From: Jannaschia marina
GTDB taxonomy: Bacteria; Pseudomonadota; Alphaproteobacteria; Rhodobacterales; Rhodobacteraceae
Direction of reading: 5' to 3'
DNA length: 64,000 nt
Assembly: GCF_013404595.1 (NCBI RefSeq)
Contig: NZ_JABVAX010000002.1
Location: 310,001 to 374,000 of the forward strand
Shown here: positions 8,536 through 17,154 of the stretch, in pieces
How the letters are laid out: each line of letters begins with the position of its first letter
How positions within the stretch are numbered: position 1 is the first letter of the stretch
Translations under genes and position numbers: made by a program
Notes under the pieces: generated by a model
What the model saw: the letters and a program-made list of their open reading frames with translations, nothing else
What the model was told of the DNA's origin: nothing
Databases searched by the model: none

Positions 8536-9134
8536 TCCTTTCCGATCATCGCGGCATGGGTGCGGTTCTTGGCATCGAGCTTGCGGCAGAGCGTCTTCAC
8601 ATGCAGCTTGATCGTCACTTCCTGGAGGTCGAGCTCCCGCGCGATCTCCTTGTTCGACAGTCCCCGCGTCAGGGCTTCGAGCACCTGCCGCTCCCGCTCC
8701 GACAGAAGCCGGGCCAGCGGAACGTCGGCAGCCTCGTCCTGGGCGTTGAGGAAGTCGAGCGGCACGTAGGTCTCGCCCATCGCCATGAAGCGCACCGCAT
8801 TGACGAGTGATTTCGCGGCCATGGTCTTCGGGAGGAAGCCGATCGCCCCTTTGTCGATTGCCTCCTGCGCGACGGCCTTGGTGGCGGTGCCGGACATGAT
8901 GGCGACCGGACGACCGAAGGACGCGGCGATGGCCCGCTCCAGCCCGTCGAGCCCGTTCATGCCGGGCATGGAGTAGTCGAGCAGCACGAGATCGGGCGCG
9001 GGCGACTCCCCGATCCGGACGAGCGCGTCCTCAAGCGAGCCGCGCGTCTCGACCTCGAACTCGCCCTGCGCGGTCAGGAAGGCGCTCAGGGTCTCGAGAA
9101 CCAGGTCGTGATCGTCGGCCAGGAGCAGTCGCAT
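8520..9134 (-). CDS. LuxR/NarL-family response regulator
   Basis: A 204-residue two-domain regulator. The receiver (1-120) has the acidic pair in LLLADDHD, the phosphoacceptor aspartate in LVLLDYSMPGMNG (about residue 53) and the conserved lysine in FLPKT (about 102). The C-terminal LuxR helix-turn-helix spans about 138-200 (LSERERQVLEALTRGLSNKEIA). It starts 9 bases downstream of the LOV hybrid kinase and is the last gene of that operon. It is the likely output of the kinase, binding DNA when phosphorylated. The 16-bp motif at 13138, 2690 and 4315 is a candidate target, not shown. Confidence 0.9.
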   Translation of the reverse strand: MRLLLADDHDLVLETLSAFLTAQGEFEVETRGSLEDALVRIGESPAPDLVLLDYSMPGMNGLDGLERAIAASFGRPVAIMSGTATKAVAQEAIDKGAIGFLPKTMAAKSLVNAVRFMAMGETYVPLDFLNAQDEAADVPLARLLSERERQVLEALTRGLSNKEIARELDLQEVTIKLHVKTLCRKLDAKNRTHAAMIGKEAGIV

Positions 9135-9143
9135 GTCTTCTGT

Positions 9144-11894
9144 CTAGCGGTCCCGCACCGGGCTGGCCAGTGCCCGCAGCAGCGCTTCGAGGTCGACGGG
9201 CTTCGGCAGGACCCGGGTGCCCGGATCGTCGGTGACGCGCGGGTCCGACAGCCGCCGGGCGAGGGCCGTGATGACGAGGATCGGCAGGTCCGGGGCCGCC
9301 GCGCGGGCCCGTGCGGCGAGCGCCCCGCCGGTGAGGCCCGGCATGTCGTAGTCGGTGACGAGTGCCGACCAGGCGTCGGGGTCTTCCTCGATCGCCTCTG
9401 CCGCGTCGCGGGGGTCTTCGCAGGTCGTCACCTCCGCGCCGTGGGCCTCGAGGTATCCGGCGACGACGGCCCCGACGTTCGGATCGTCGTCGACCACGAT
9501 GACAGTGCGGCCGTCGAGGTGCGGCGTCCCGGGTGCGGGCGCGGGCGCGCGTGCTCCGCCTCCCGTCGCGAGCGGCCAGAACAGCGTGATGGTCGTGCCC
9601 TGCGCCGGCGCGCTTTCGACCGCGACGGCCCCGCCGACCGAGCGCGCCTGCATCGCCATCGTCGCGAGGCCGAGCCCCGATCCGAGTCGGCCCTTGGTGG
9701 TGAAATAGGGCGTGAAGATCCGTTCCGCAGTCGCCGCGTCCATCCCCGCACCATCGTCCGAGACGGCCAGCACGGCATAGCTCCGGGCCGGGTCGAGGCG
9801 GCCCACGGCCGGGACGGGGGCCTCGGAACCCGCCATGGTGTCGACCGAGAGCGTGATGCGCCCCCTCCGGCTGCCGATGGCGTCGCGGGCATTCAGCGCG
9901 AGATTCACTAGGATCTGGCTGAGCGTGCCGGGGTCGCCGCGCAGGGCCAGCGCGGGCCGATCGGCCCGGATGTCGAAGGCGATCCCGCCGGGCAGGGCCG
10001 CGTCGACGAGCGCGGGCAGGTCGCTCAGGACTGTCGAGACCTCGAAGAGACCGTCGGTTTCCGAATCCGCCCCGATGTCGAGGAGGCGCGCGATCAGCTT
10101 CGCGGCCTGCGTTCCCGCGGCCCCGATCCGGGCGAGATGGGGCGCGACCTCCGGTGGCAGATCCCCCTGCATCTCGATCAGCGTGGCCGAGCCGGTGATC
10201 GCCGACAGAAGGTTGTTGAAGTCATGCGCGATGCCGGCGGTCAACTGGGCGATGGCTTCCTGCCGCTGCAGGCGGATCAGTTCCTTCGTCAGCTCCTCCT
10301 CCCGTGCCTCGGTCTCGAGTGTCTCGGTGATGTCGCGGATGACGATGATCGACCCGCCGCCGTCGAGGGGCGAGCCGGTGATCTCGTGGGTCTGCACCGC
10401 GCTGCCGTCGGTCCGTGACACTGTGGTCTGGAACGCGCCGCCCCGGGTGCGGGCGGGGGCATCCCGGTACTGCGCACGCCAGCGCCGCCCGAGAGCGCGG
10501 CCCGGATCGTCGTAGCCGAGCAGCGCGGCGGCGGCGGCGTTGAGATAGACGAGCCGCCCGTCTTCGTCGGTCATGGCGATGCCGTCGGCGGTGGCCTCGA
10601 TCGCGGCGAGGCGCTGCGCCAGAAGGTTCTGGGCCGAGCGCATGGCGGTGACATCGGTGGCCGAGACCGCGAAGCCCCCATCGTCGAGCCGCCCGGCGCG
10701 GACGAGGAGGCTGCGGCCGTCGGGCAGGTCGAGCCCCTGGCTCGTGCCGAGCCGCGCGAGAGCCGTGAAGTCGGCCGCCCGCAACCGGCGCGTCACCCGC
10801 CCCGGCAGATCGCTGCAGCCGTCGAGATAGGCGGCCCAGGTCGTGTCGAAGTCGGCCCCTTCGGTCCATTCGCCCTGGGGCAGGGGAAAGAAGAGGTCGA
10901 CCGCGGCGTTGGCGAAGGCCACGCGGCCGTCGCCGTCGAGGACGAGAAAGGCATCGTCCGTCGCTGCAAGCGCGCTCTCCATTCTCTGGCGCAACCGGTC
11001 GCGTTCCTCCCCGGCGCGGATGCGGTCGGTCACGTCGGTCTGCGTCGCCACCAGCTTGCGCACCTGACCGGCTCCGTCGCGCACCGGAAAGAGCGTGAGT
11101 TCGTTCCAGAACATCGTTCCGTCCCTGCGCCGGTTGCGCAGAACGAACGTCCCGGGCGCGCAGGTCGCGACCGCCGCGCGCAGACGGGCGCGTTCGGGGG
11201 CATCGGGGGGTTCGTCGCTCAGGAAGCGGCAGTTGCGGCCCAGAACCTCGGCCGCCGCGTAGCCCGAAATGCGCTCGAAGGCTTGGTTGACGTAGACGAG
11301 CGGGCGGGCCGGATCGGTCGCGTCGGCGATCGCGACGCCCGAGGAGGAGCCCGAAATGGTCGCCGCCAGCATGTCCTTCTCGGCCGCCACGTCGAGGTTG
11401 CGCAAGGCCTGCGCGGCAAGGCCCGAGAGCCGCTGCACCAGGTTGATGTCGTCCTTGCGAAAGCCTGTCGGCAGGCGGCGGAACGTCAGGAGCGCGAGCT
11501 CCCCGGAGACCGGCGCGACCAGAAGCGCCCGGAACCCCGCGACGTCGACGGCCCCCGACCAGTCGCCGGTCACGGAGAGGTCGGAGATGTTGCGCGGTCG
11601 CCGGAAAAGGTCGAAGGGCGCGACGATGCTCTGGCCCAGGACATCGGCGCGGTCGGTGGCGGCGACGGTCGTGTCGCCCTCGGCGTCGCGGGCCACGAGG
11701 AGCGACAGGTCCGACCCGATCTTGCCGCGCAGCGAGACGAAGAGTGACGTCAGCGCCTCGCCGGGTCCGGGCGCGGCGGAATAGGCCTCCAGACAGTCGA
11801 GGAGGGTCTGCGTCTCGGCATGGACGCGGGCCTCGCGGTCGCGCAGCAACTGCAGCTCCAGCAGGGCCTCGCGCAGTCGCTCGTCCTGGTCCAT
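9144..11894 (-). CDS. LOV-domain hybrid sensor histidine kinase
   Basis: A 916-residue cytosolic kinase with no membrane segment. Order: an N-terminal GAF-like region (about 30-170), a LOV-type PAS (about 178-297), two further PAS domains (about 305-430 and 430-540), a HisKA domain with H557 in AGIAHDFNNLL, an HATPase domain (about 650-785) and a receiver (about 796-910) with D848 in VTDYDMPGL. The LOV core carries the photoactive cysteine C222 in GRNCRFL and the flavin-contacting NRRRDG, MFWN and VATQ motifs. One glutamine of the usual NCRFLQ is serine here. LOV kinases respond to blue light through a flavin-cysteinyl adduct. The gene lies between the FIST and LuxR-regulator genes, only 19 and 9 bases apart. 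Confidence 0.9.
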   Translation of the reverse strand: MDQDERLREALLELQLLRDREARVHAETQTLLDCLEAYSAAPGPGEALTSLFVSLRGKIGSDLSLLVARDAEGDTTVAATDRADVLGQSIVAPFDLFRRPRNISDLSVTGDWSGAVDVAGFRALLVAPVSGELALLTFRRLPTGFRKDDINLVQRLSGLAAQALRNLDVAAEKDMLAATISGSSSGVAIADATDPARPLVYVNQAFERISGYAAAEVLGRNCRFLSDEPPDAPERARLRAAVATCAPGTFVLRNRRRDGTMFWNELTLFPVRDGAGQVRKLVATQTDVTDRIRAGEERDRLRQRMESALAATDDAFLVLDGDGRVAFANAAVDLFFPLPQGEWTEGADFDTTWAAYLDGCSDLPGRVTRRLRAADFTALARLGTSQGLDLPDGRSLLVRAGRLDDGGFAVSATDVTAMRSAQNLLAQRLAAIEATADGIAMTDEDGRLVYLNAAAAALLGYDDPGRALGRRWRAQYRDAPARTRGGAFQTTVSRTDGSAVQTHEITGSPLDGGGSIIVIRDITETLETEAREEELTKELIRLQRQEAIAQLTAGIAHDFNNLLSAITGSATLIEMQGDLPPEVAPHLARIGAAGTQAAKLIARLLDIGADSETDGLFEVSTVLSDLPALVDAALPGGIAFDIRADRPALALRGDPGTLSQILVNLALNARDAIGSRRGRITLSVDTMAGSEAPVPAVGRLDPARSYAVLAVSDDGAGMDAATAERIFTPYFTTKGRLGSGLGLATMAMQARSVGGAVAVESAPAQGTTITLFWPLATGGGARAPAPAPGTPHLDGRTVIVVDDDPNVGAVVAGYLEAHGAEVTTCEDPRDAAEAIEEDPDAWSALVTDYDMPGLTGGALAARARAAAPDLPILVITALARRLSDPRVTDDPGTRVLPKPVDLEALLRALASPVRDR

Positions 11895-11913
11895 GGTCCG
11901 CCCGGCTGCTGTG

Positions 11914-13059
11914 TCAGTGGAACACTATGCAGGAGATCATCAGATTGCCATGGCGGTTGCCGGCACCGAGAAGCGCGCCCTGCTCGCCGAAGGTGAAGGC
12001 TCCGAGAAAGGGGGCCCCGTCGAGGGCGATGTCCACGCCGGCGGCGACGTCCGCGACGCGATCGCGCACCGAGAGCATGCAGCCGCCACAATAGATCATC
12101 AGGGCACCGGCGACGGGCGTCTCCTCGACGCCGCCGGTCGCGCGGGCGAGCGCGGCAACGCGGCCCGCGCGTGCGATCAGGCTCTCCTGCGTGCCGCTCA
12201 TCAGCGTCAGCGCCTCGCCCTCGGCCACGGTGGCGAAGAGGTCGATCGCACCGTCGGCCTGCGCCACCGCCGGATGCGCCAGAAGGTAGAACGGCACCGC
12301 GCCGACGCCCGCGATCTCGCGTCCGAGAGGCCAGAGCGTGCTTTCCGACAGGATCGGCACCGATGCCTCATGCGCCGCCGGGCCGTCGATCGCGCCCTCG
12401 GTCCATTCCGCATAGACCTCGAGCGCCGGGCGACCGTCGATCTCGTGGATGCGCCGCCCCTCGGCGCGGGTGACGGTGCCGGCGTGTTCGGTCGGGGCAT
12501 AGCCGCTCTGGTAGGCGAAGGAGATCGGACGCGAGGGGAAGAGCGCCGAGACGACGACCCCGGCTTCGGTCCGCTCGCTGCCGTCGTAGACGAACCACCC
12601 GCCCGCGACCGCATTGTCGGCCGCACTGCCGCCGATGATCGGAATGTCGCGCCCGATGACGCTTTCGATCCCTGCGAGGACCTCTTCCTCGGCTCCGGGG
12701 GTTGCGGAGACCCAGACGAGATCGGGCTGCTCGCCCGGGCGGTCGGCGTTTTCGAGCGCCGCGCGCGTGGCTCGGGCGGCGGCCCCGGCGGGATCGTCCC
12801 CGAACGTGGCGAGCGCGGTGCCGTAGGCTCCGGCGGGGTCACGCAGGACGAAGGCCGCGAGGCCATCCGTCGGCCCTTCGCCGGTCATCGCGCCGAGGCA
12901 GGAGGTCGCTCCGTGGAGGGCCTGCAGCCCGAGCCCGACCGCCGCAGCGGCGACGTCGAGGCCGCAGTCCCCGTGCACCGAAACGAAGTCGGCGTCCGTG
13001 CCCGACAGTTTCGCGGCGAGTTCCCCGGCGCTCCGCGCCACTACAACGTCGATCTCCAA
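11914..13059 (-). CDS. FIST-domain sensory protein (NosP-like)
   Basis: A roughly 381-residue protein with FIST_N (about 1-200, containing IIGGSAADNAVAGG) and FIST_C (about 210-360, with GRPALEVYAEW and MIYCGGCMLSVRDR). FIST proteins partner with signalling proteins; the NosP subgroup binds heme and senses nitric oxide, inhibiting or activating a co-encoded histidine kinase. This gene ends 19 bases before the LOV kinase, matching that arrangement. The chosen TTG start follows a perfect AGGAGG by 5 bases; ATG codons at 13086 and 13080 and a longer frame from 13116 are alternatives. Heme binding cannot be judged from sequence alone. Confidence 0.85.
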   Translation of the reverse strand: MEIDVVVARSAGELAAKLSGTDADFVSVHGDCGLDVAAAAVGLGLQALHGATSCLGAMTGEGPTDGLAAFVLRDPAGAYGTALATFGDDPAGAAARATRAALENADRPGEQPDLVWVSATPGAEEEVLAGIESVIGRDIPIIGGSAADNAVAGGWFVYDGSERTEAGVVVSALFPSRPISFAYQSGYAPTEHAGTVTRAEGRRIHEIDGRPALEVYAEWTEGAIDGPAAHEASVPILSESTLWPLGREIAGVGAVPFYLLAHPAVAQADGAIDLFATVAEGEALTLMSGTQESLIARAGRVAALARATGGVEETPVAGALMIYCGGCMLSVRDRVADVAAGVDIALDGAPFLGAFTFGEQGALLGAGNRHGNLMISCIVFH

Positions 13060-13137
13060 GGATGCCTCCTGATGTCTCATGCGCATCCCCTTAGCCCGTC
13101 TGCGCCCGCATCGCACCCGCGCATCCGGAGAGACGGA

Positions 13138-13153
13138 CTATACGGAAGGATAG
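13138..13153. promoter_or_regulatory. 16-bp dyad motif upstream of the FIST-kinase operon
   Basis: The plus strand reads CTATACGGAAGGATAG; its complement matches the manC-upstream motif at 15 of 16 positions. It sits about 80 bases before the FIST start and 2 bases past the stop of the globin gene, where an operator for the FIST-kinase-regulator operon would be expected. Confidence 0.45.
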
Positions 13154-13154
13154 G

Positions 13155-13574
13155 TCAGTGGCCGGGGTAGGCCGCGGCGATCATGGCATCCGAGAGGGCG
13201 CGGTAGGTTTCGGCCCAGGCGGCCCGGTCCTCGGTCGAGAAGTCCGGTCCGATCAGCCGGGCGAGCGTCTCGATCAGCGCCGCGCCAACACTCGCGTATT
13301 GCTCCGCCACGACGCCGTACCCGACATGCCGGACGGCGAGGTCGCGGGCGGCGGGCATCAGGCGGCCCTCGTCATCGAGGTGGTCGACCACGAAGCTCAG
13401 CGTTTGCATCAGCTTGCGGCCCTGCAGGACGGGGTCGCCCACGAAGAGCGGCTTCGTCGAGGGGTCGATGCGGAAGAGCTTGGCATAGAAGAGTCGCGCC
13501 GCCGCATCCGGGTCGCCGGCGATCTGCGCCCAGCTGCGGCGAACCCGCAGCATGTCATCCCTGGTCCTCGTCAC
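13155..13574 (-). CDS. Single-domain bacterial globin
   Basis: About 139 residues of globin fold: LRVRRSWAQIAGDP (helix A), RLFYAKLFRIDPSTKPLF (B-C region) and RHVGYGVVAEQY, which contains the expected proximal heme histidine, followed by VGAALIETLARLIG. It should bind heme and oxygen or NO. The start is uncertain: GTG at 13574 is used, with AGAGG upstream; ATG at 13553 is the main alternative, and the frame stays open further upstream without globin similarity. It precedes the FIST-kinase-regulator operon on the same strand by about 95 bases, so it may contribute to the same gas response. It is divergent from the AraC-type gene. Confidence 0.82.
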   Translation of the reverse strand: MTRTRDDMLRVRRSWAQIAGDPDAAARLFYAKLFRIDPSTKPLFVGDPVLQGRKLMQTLSFVVDHLDDEGRLMPAARDLAVRHVGYGVVAEQYASVGAALIETLARLIGPDFSTEDRAAWAETYRALSDAMIAAAYPGH

Positions 13575-13770
13575 CGCGCCACATCCTCTTGCCCGCACCG
13601 GTCCGAGGATCACCGCTCGACCGGCGATTGGCAAGCGGGCCGCGGCGCAGGGCAGGTCGCCTGCGGGGCCGCCGTGCGACGGAAAGCCGCCGATGTCGTT
13701 TTTGCTCTGGCGGTCTCGTGGCTTCGTGCGGCATCTACCGGGCGAAATCACGACAGACGGAACCGCGCCC

Positions 13771-15006
13771 ATGACGTCAGGTGAGACGCTCCAGTTCGCG
13801 GCGGACATGTTCCTGATGGGCTTGTCGGCGATCTGTGCCATCCAGCTCTTCCAGCGTCAGGAGGACCGGCGCGTCTACCTGCCTCTCGCGCTGTTCTTCA
13901 CCGCGCAGGTTGCCATCCTCGTTCCAACTCTGCTGGATCGGACGATCGCCGGTTCCGAGCCGGCGCTTGCCCTACGTCTCGCGACCGCGGCGTCGCTCCC
14001 GATCATAACCACGATGGCCCCGCTGTTCTGGCTCTATGTTCGGATGCTCACGTCGGAGACGCCGGAGCTGCGGCTTCGCTCGCTCCTCTGGCACCTTCCT
14101 CCGATCGTCCTGGCGGGCGCCGCCGGGGCGACCTACCTGCTGGTGTCGGCATCGACCCTCGCGGTGCTTGACCAGGGACAAGTCGCGGAGGGAGCGGTCG
14201 TCATGCTCGCGACGATCCTCGTCTACACCGCCACCGTCGTCTTCTACTTTCAGGTTCTCTTCTACCTGCTGTGGACGCTGCGGATCCTCTATCTCTACAA
14301 CAGCCGCCTGAAGGATCTCTTCGCCAGCACGGAAAGCCGGGAACTCGGATGGGTGTGGTGGATCGCCGTCGCCGGGATGATGTACTGGGTGACGAGCATC
14401 GCTCACTTGCTGGCGCCATTGGCGGTCGAGGACTTGTCGCCGGCCTTCGCCTTTGCCCTGGGTTTTGCGGATGTCGAGCTGATCGGCGTCATCGCGGTCT
14501 GGGGTCTGCGCCAGCGGCCCGGCCTCTCCGCGTCGGAGATGGAGAAGTCGGTCCGAAGCGAGGAGGTGGCGCCGAAGTACAGCCGGTCGGCCCTGACCGA
14601 CGCCGACATGGGCCGGATCTCGACCAAGATCGACGCGGCCATGCGACAGGATCAGCTCTACGACGACCCGAACCTGTCGCTCTGGGATCTCGCCACTCAT
14701 ATCGGCGTCAGCACGAACTACGTTTCTCAGACGCTGAACTTCGTGATGAAGCGCAACTTCTTCGACTACGTGAACGGTTTCCGCATCCGCAGGGCGGTCG
14801 AGGTGCTGCTCGGAAGCGATGCGACGATCCTGTCGATCGCCCATGATGTCGGTTTCAATTCGCGCTCGTCCTTCTACCGCGCCTTCCGTCAGGAGCTCGG
14901 GATGACCCCAATGGAACTGCGCAAGCAGTGGAAGGAGGAGCAGGCGGAGGGGTCGGCCTCCGAACATGCCTTCATCGACAAGCTCTCCTGGGCCGGCGCG
15001 GGCTGA
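13771..15006 (+). CDS. Membrane-anchored AraC-family transcriptional regulator
   Basis: A 411-residue protein. About six or seven hydrophobic segments fill residues 5-255. They are followed by a linker and a C-terminal AraC/XylS DNA-binding domain (about 290-395) with the two helix-turn-helix units: LSLWDLATHIGVSTNYVSQTLN and ILSIAHDVGFNSRSSFYRAFRQELGMTP. The membrane part probably senses an envelope or external signal; the ligand is unknown. The ATG at 13771 was chosen because it begins just before the first membrane segment; the frame is open further upstream without similarity. It is convergent with the MipA/OmpV gene, a possible target. Confidence 0.85.
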   Translation: MTSGETLQFAADMFLMGLSAICAIQLFQRQEDRRVYLPLALFFTAQVAILVPTLLDRTIAGSEPALALRLATAASLPIITTMAPLFWLYVRMLTSETPELRLRSLLWHLPPIVLAGAAGATYLLVSASTLAVLDQGQVAEGAVVMLATILVYTATVVFYFQVLFYLLWTLRILYLYNSRLKDLFASTESRELGWVWWIAVAGMMYWVTSIAHLLAPLAVEDLSPAFAFALGFADVELIGVIAVWGLRQRPGLSASEMEKSVRSEEVAPKYSRSALTDADMGRISTKIDAAMRQDQLYDDPNLSLWDLATHIGVSTNYVSQTLNFVMKRNFFDYVNGFRIRRAVEVLLGSDATILSIAHDVGFNSRSSFYRAFRQELGMTPMELRKQWKEEQAEGSASEHAFIDKLSWAGAG

Positions 15007-15015
15007 GCTCGCATC

Positions 15016-15756
15016 CTAGAACTGGTAGACGAGCCCGACGCCGAGGCTGCCCGTCTTGTTGCGTTCCACGAGAGGGCTGTCCTCGTAGGTGGAGCCGAGG
15101 TGCTCGTAGCTGGCCGCGCCGACGAGGGTGACCTTATCCGACAGCGGGACGCTGGCCGTCAGTCCGACGTAGGGAATGAACGACGAACCCGGATCATAGG
15201 CCGACCGATCGCCATTCGCCTCGGACGCGGAGACGCCGACGAGATAGTGGTTCAGGTCGCCGTCGCGGAACTTGCCTCCGATCGAGGCGTCGACCCCGAC
15301 CCGGCCGAGCGCGAACTGCGTGCCGACATGGAGGTCCGCCTCGTAGCCGCCGTGTTCGGAAGAGATGTCGCGGCGCAGACCGCCGCCGATGTAGCCCGAC
15401 TCGCCCAGACTCTGCCGCGCGAAGACCCCGGCCTCGACCGCCGTGCCCCGGTCGAGACCGGAGAAGAGTGCGCCACCCGGGAAATCGGGCTCGGCCCGGA
15501 GGCTGAGTCCGGCACCCACCGTCAGATCGGGACGGGCGATGAAGTTGTAGGACGCGCCGTCGAAGCCGAGATGCAGCCGCTCGGTGTCGTAGGCGAGGAA
15601 GGGGCCGACGCCGATGTCGCTGCGGTCGCCGCCGATGTAGTAATCGACGGTGACGCCTGCGAAGGCTCCGACGCTCCATGTTCCATCGGCCGAGGCGGTG
15701 CCGGCGGTGAGAAGAAGGCTGCCAATCGAAAGCGCGGCTGTCTTGAGGAGGTGCAA
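15016..15756 (-). CDS. MipA/OmpV family outer-membrane protein
   Basis: A 246-residue beta-barrel protein. It starts at a TTG codon preceded by AAGGA, giving a clean Sec signal (HLLKTAALSIGSLLLTAGTASA) cleaved before DGTWSVG. Alternating amphipathic strands fill the rest, with the family pattern FLAYDTERLHLGF, the GAGLSLR stretch and a C-terminal LGVGLVYQF ending in the aromatic residue typical of outer-membrane barrels. MipA scaffolds murein enzymes in E. coli, while most homologues have unknown roles. The frame is open upstream as far as 16062, but that extension lacks barrel features. It converges on the AraC-type regulator with a 9-base gap. Confidence 0.8.
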   Translation of the reverse strand: MHLLKTAALSIGSLLLTAGTASADGTWSVGAFAGVTVDYYIGGDRSDIGVGPFLAYDTERLHLGFDGASYNFIARPDLTVGAGLSLRAEPDFPGGALFSGLDRGTAVEAGVFARQSLGESGYIGGGLRRDISSEHGGYEADLHVGTQFALGRVGVDASIGGKFRDGDLNHYLVGVSASEANGDRSAYDPGSSFIPYVGLTASVPLSDKVTLVGAASYEHLGSTYEDSPLVERNKTGSLGVGLVYQF

Positions 15757-16254
15757 ATCCGTATCCTTGGGTCTGTGTTGTTTTCGGGCCGTCCTACCTG
15801 ACGCGGTGTTGCGCCGTCGTCTCGGCGGTCCGGCGCGGACAGCGCCCCTGCCCGCGCCGATGGGAGGGGACAGTCGCGGGGGCGCGCGCCCCGGGTCGCT
15901 CCGGTCGCAGAAGTCGGCGTCGTCGAGCGTGACGACGTCATACGCGGCCACCACTGCACAGATGGATCGGCCCCCGGCCAGCGCGGGACTCGCGGTTGCG
16001 GCGGCAATCGTGGCCGCGGCGGTGACCGTTTTCAGACAGGACAAGCAGAACTTTTTCGGCAATGAGTGTCGTCCGGCTCCCGATCACGCTCTCGACCATG
16101 GTGGGATGCCGACCTGTGCCTCTTGCTCCGGTGTTTCCGCGCATGTCCTCCCGCCATGTTTGGGCGAACACTTTCCTGTGCCGGCAACTAGGTTCGGGTT
16201 CCATTGATTGCTAGCGGATGGGTATGATTCACCTTGCGAGAACAGAGCAGTGAT
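15757..16254. other. Gene-free stretch before the IS remnants
   Basis: No convincing gene is visible in these roughly 500 bases. On the minus strand a TTG-initiated frame at 16062 would encode a signal-peptide-like start (MPKKFCLSCLKTVTAAATIA), then low-complexity Arg/Pro-rich sequence running into the MipA/OmpV gene. It may be the relic of a small secreted protein. Confidence 0.4.
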
Positions 16255-16576
16255 ATGTCCGATCCCTTCTGGTTGAGCGATGCGCAGATGGCGCGTCTGG
16301 AACCCTGCTTCCCGAAGTCTAATGGCAAACCGCGCTTTAAGTGCCCGACAGGGCATTTCGCAGCAATGCCCCGAGAGGTCGATCGAACCAAGATCGGCAT
16401 GAGCGCGAAACTGTATGCCATTTCCGGGCTGCAGTGGAGGAGGGGGATACGCGCCTGCATCCGCTGACGGAAACAACGCAAGACGCTAGTGACGTATGAT
16501 AAGCGCCGCGACCACCCCTTCCGTGGCATTGCCTGACAGGCTCAAGCCTCTGAGACGCTTTGCAATTTGTCGCTAA
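16255..16576 (+). pseudogene. IS5-family transposase remnant
   Basis: Starts with MSDPFWLSDAQMARLEPCFP, the N-terminus of a widespread IS5-type transposase. It then jumps to DRTKIGMSAKLYAI, which matches the middle of the full protein, after an internal deletion. Past a stop, RKQRKTLVTYDKRR and DRLKPLRRFAICR in shifted frames resemble the C-terminal region. The DDE catalytic core is largely gone, so the element cannot move by itself. Its G+C content is lower than that of the neighbouring genes. Confidence 0.75.
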
Positions 16577-16757
16577 GCCGATGCGCGAAGCCTTTTTCCG
16601 CCGGGACTGTCATCTAATGGCTGTGAAGCCTGAGGGTAGGCTATCTCGACCAACTCTTGTTCCCGCACGAAGCACTGTGAGGTGCTCCCTGGAAATTGGA
16701 CGCTGACGGGAGCTACGATCTGAGGTCATCTTGGTCTTCGAGAAGGAGACGGACGAG

Positions 16758-16868
16758 ATGGCGAAGAGGAAGCGGCACGCGGCCGCGTTCAAGGCGAAGG
16801 TGGCGCTGGAGGCGCTGCGCGGCGAGCGGACGGTTGCCGAGCTGGCGGCCCGGTTCGAGGTCCAGTGA
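16758..16868 (+). pseudogene. Truncated IS3-family OrfA
   Basis: Encodes 36 residues (MAKRKRHAAAFKAKVALEAL onward), the N-terminal helix-turn-helix of an IS3-type OrfA, ended by a TGA at 16866-16868 where integrase sequence on the other strand begins. The IS left end may lie near 16677, upstream of GGTGCTCCCTGGAAATTGGA. OrfB is absent. Confidence 0.7.
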
Positions 16869-17076
16869 AGCGCATGACCAGGTCTGCAATCTCTTCGCGC
16901 TTTGCCAGTATCAACTCGGGTGCGCGGGTCGTCGTTTCGATCCGGTCGGATGTTCTCAAGCTGATCCAGTATTCCTTCCGCCCAAGACGCTCTTGATGCT
17001 CAGCAGGCAATTGCACACGGACAGACCATTGGCCTCCACGCAGGAAAAGCTTGGGGACGGCGACACGGATCGACAT
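16869..17076 (-). pseudogene. Truncated tyrosine recombinase (integrase) N-terminus
   Basis: About 69 residues (VPKLFLRGGQWSVRVQLPAE, then RLGRKEYWISLRTSDRIE) match the DUF6538 N-terminal domain of phage and island integrases, cut exactly where the IS3 OrfA fragment joins. The arm-binding and catalytic domains are missing. It starts 79 bases from the 3' end of tRNA-Ser, the usual position of an island integrase next to its attachment site. Confidence 0.65.
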
Positions 17077-17154
17077 TCGCTACTGTAGCAACCCGGAACA
17101 GAAGAAGCACCAAGACCTCATAACACGCTGAACAAGAACGAGAATAGAAGCTGA

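Noticed and set aside
13575..13841. An N-terminal extension of the globin to 228 residues
   Set aside because: The added part is Arg/Pro-rich, overlaps the AraC-type gene start and has no globin similarity.
15757..16062. A longer MipA/OmpV protein starting at TTG 16062 with a second signal peptide
   Set aside because: The inserted region is low-complexity and a good signal peptide with ribosome site begins at 15756.
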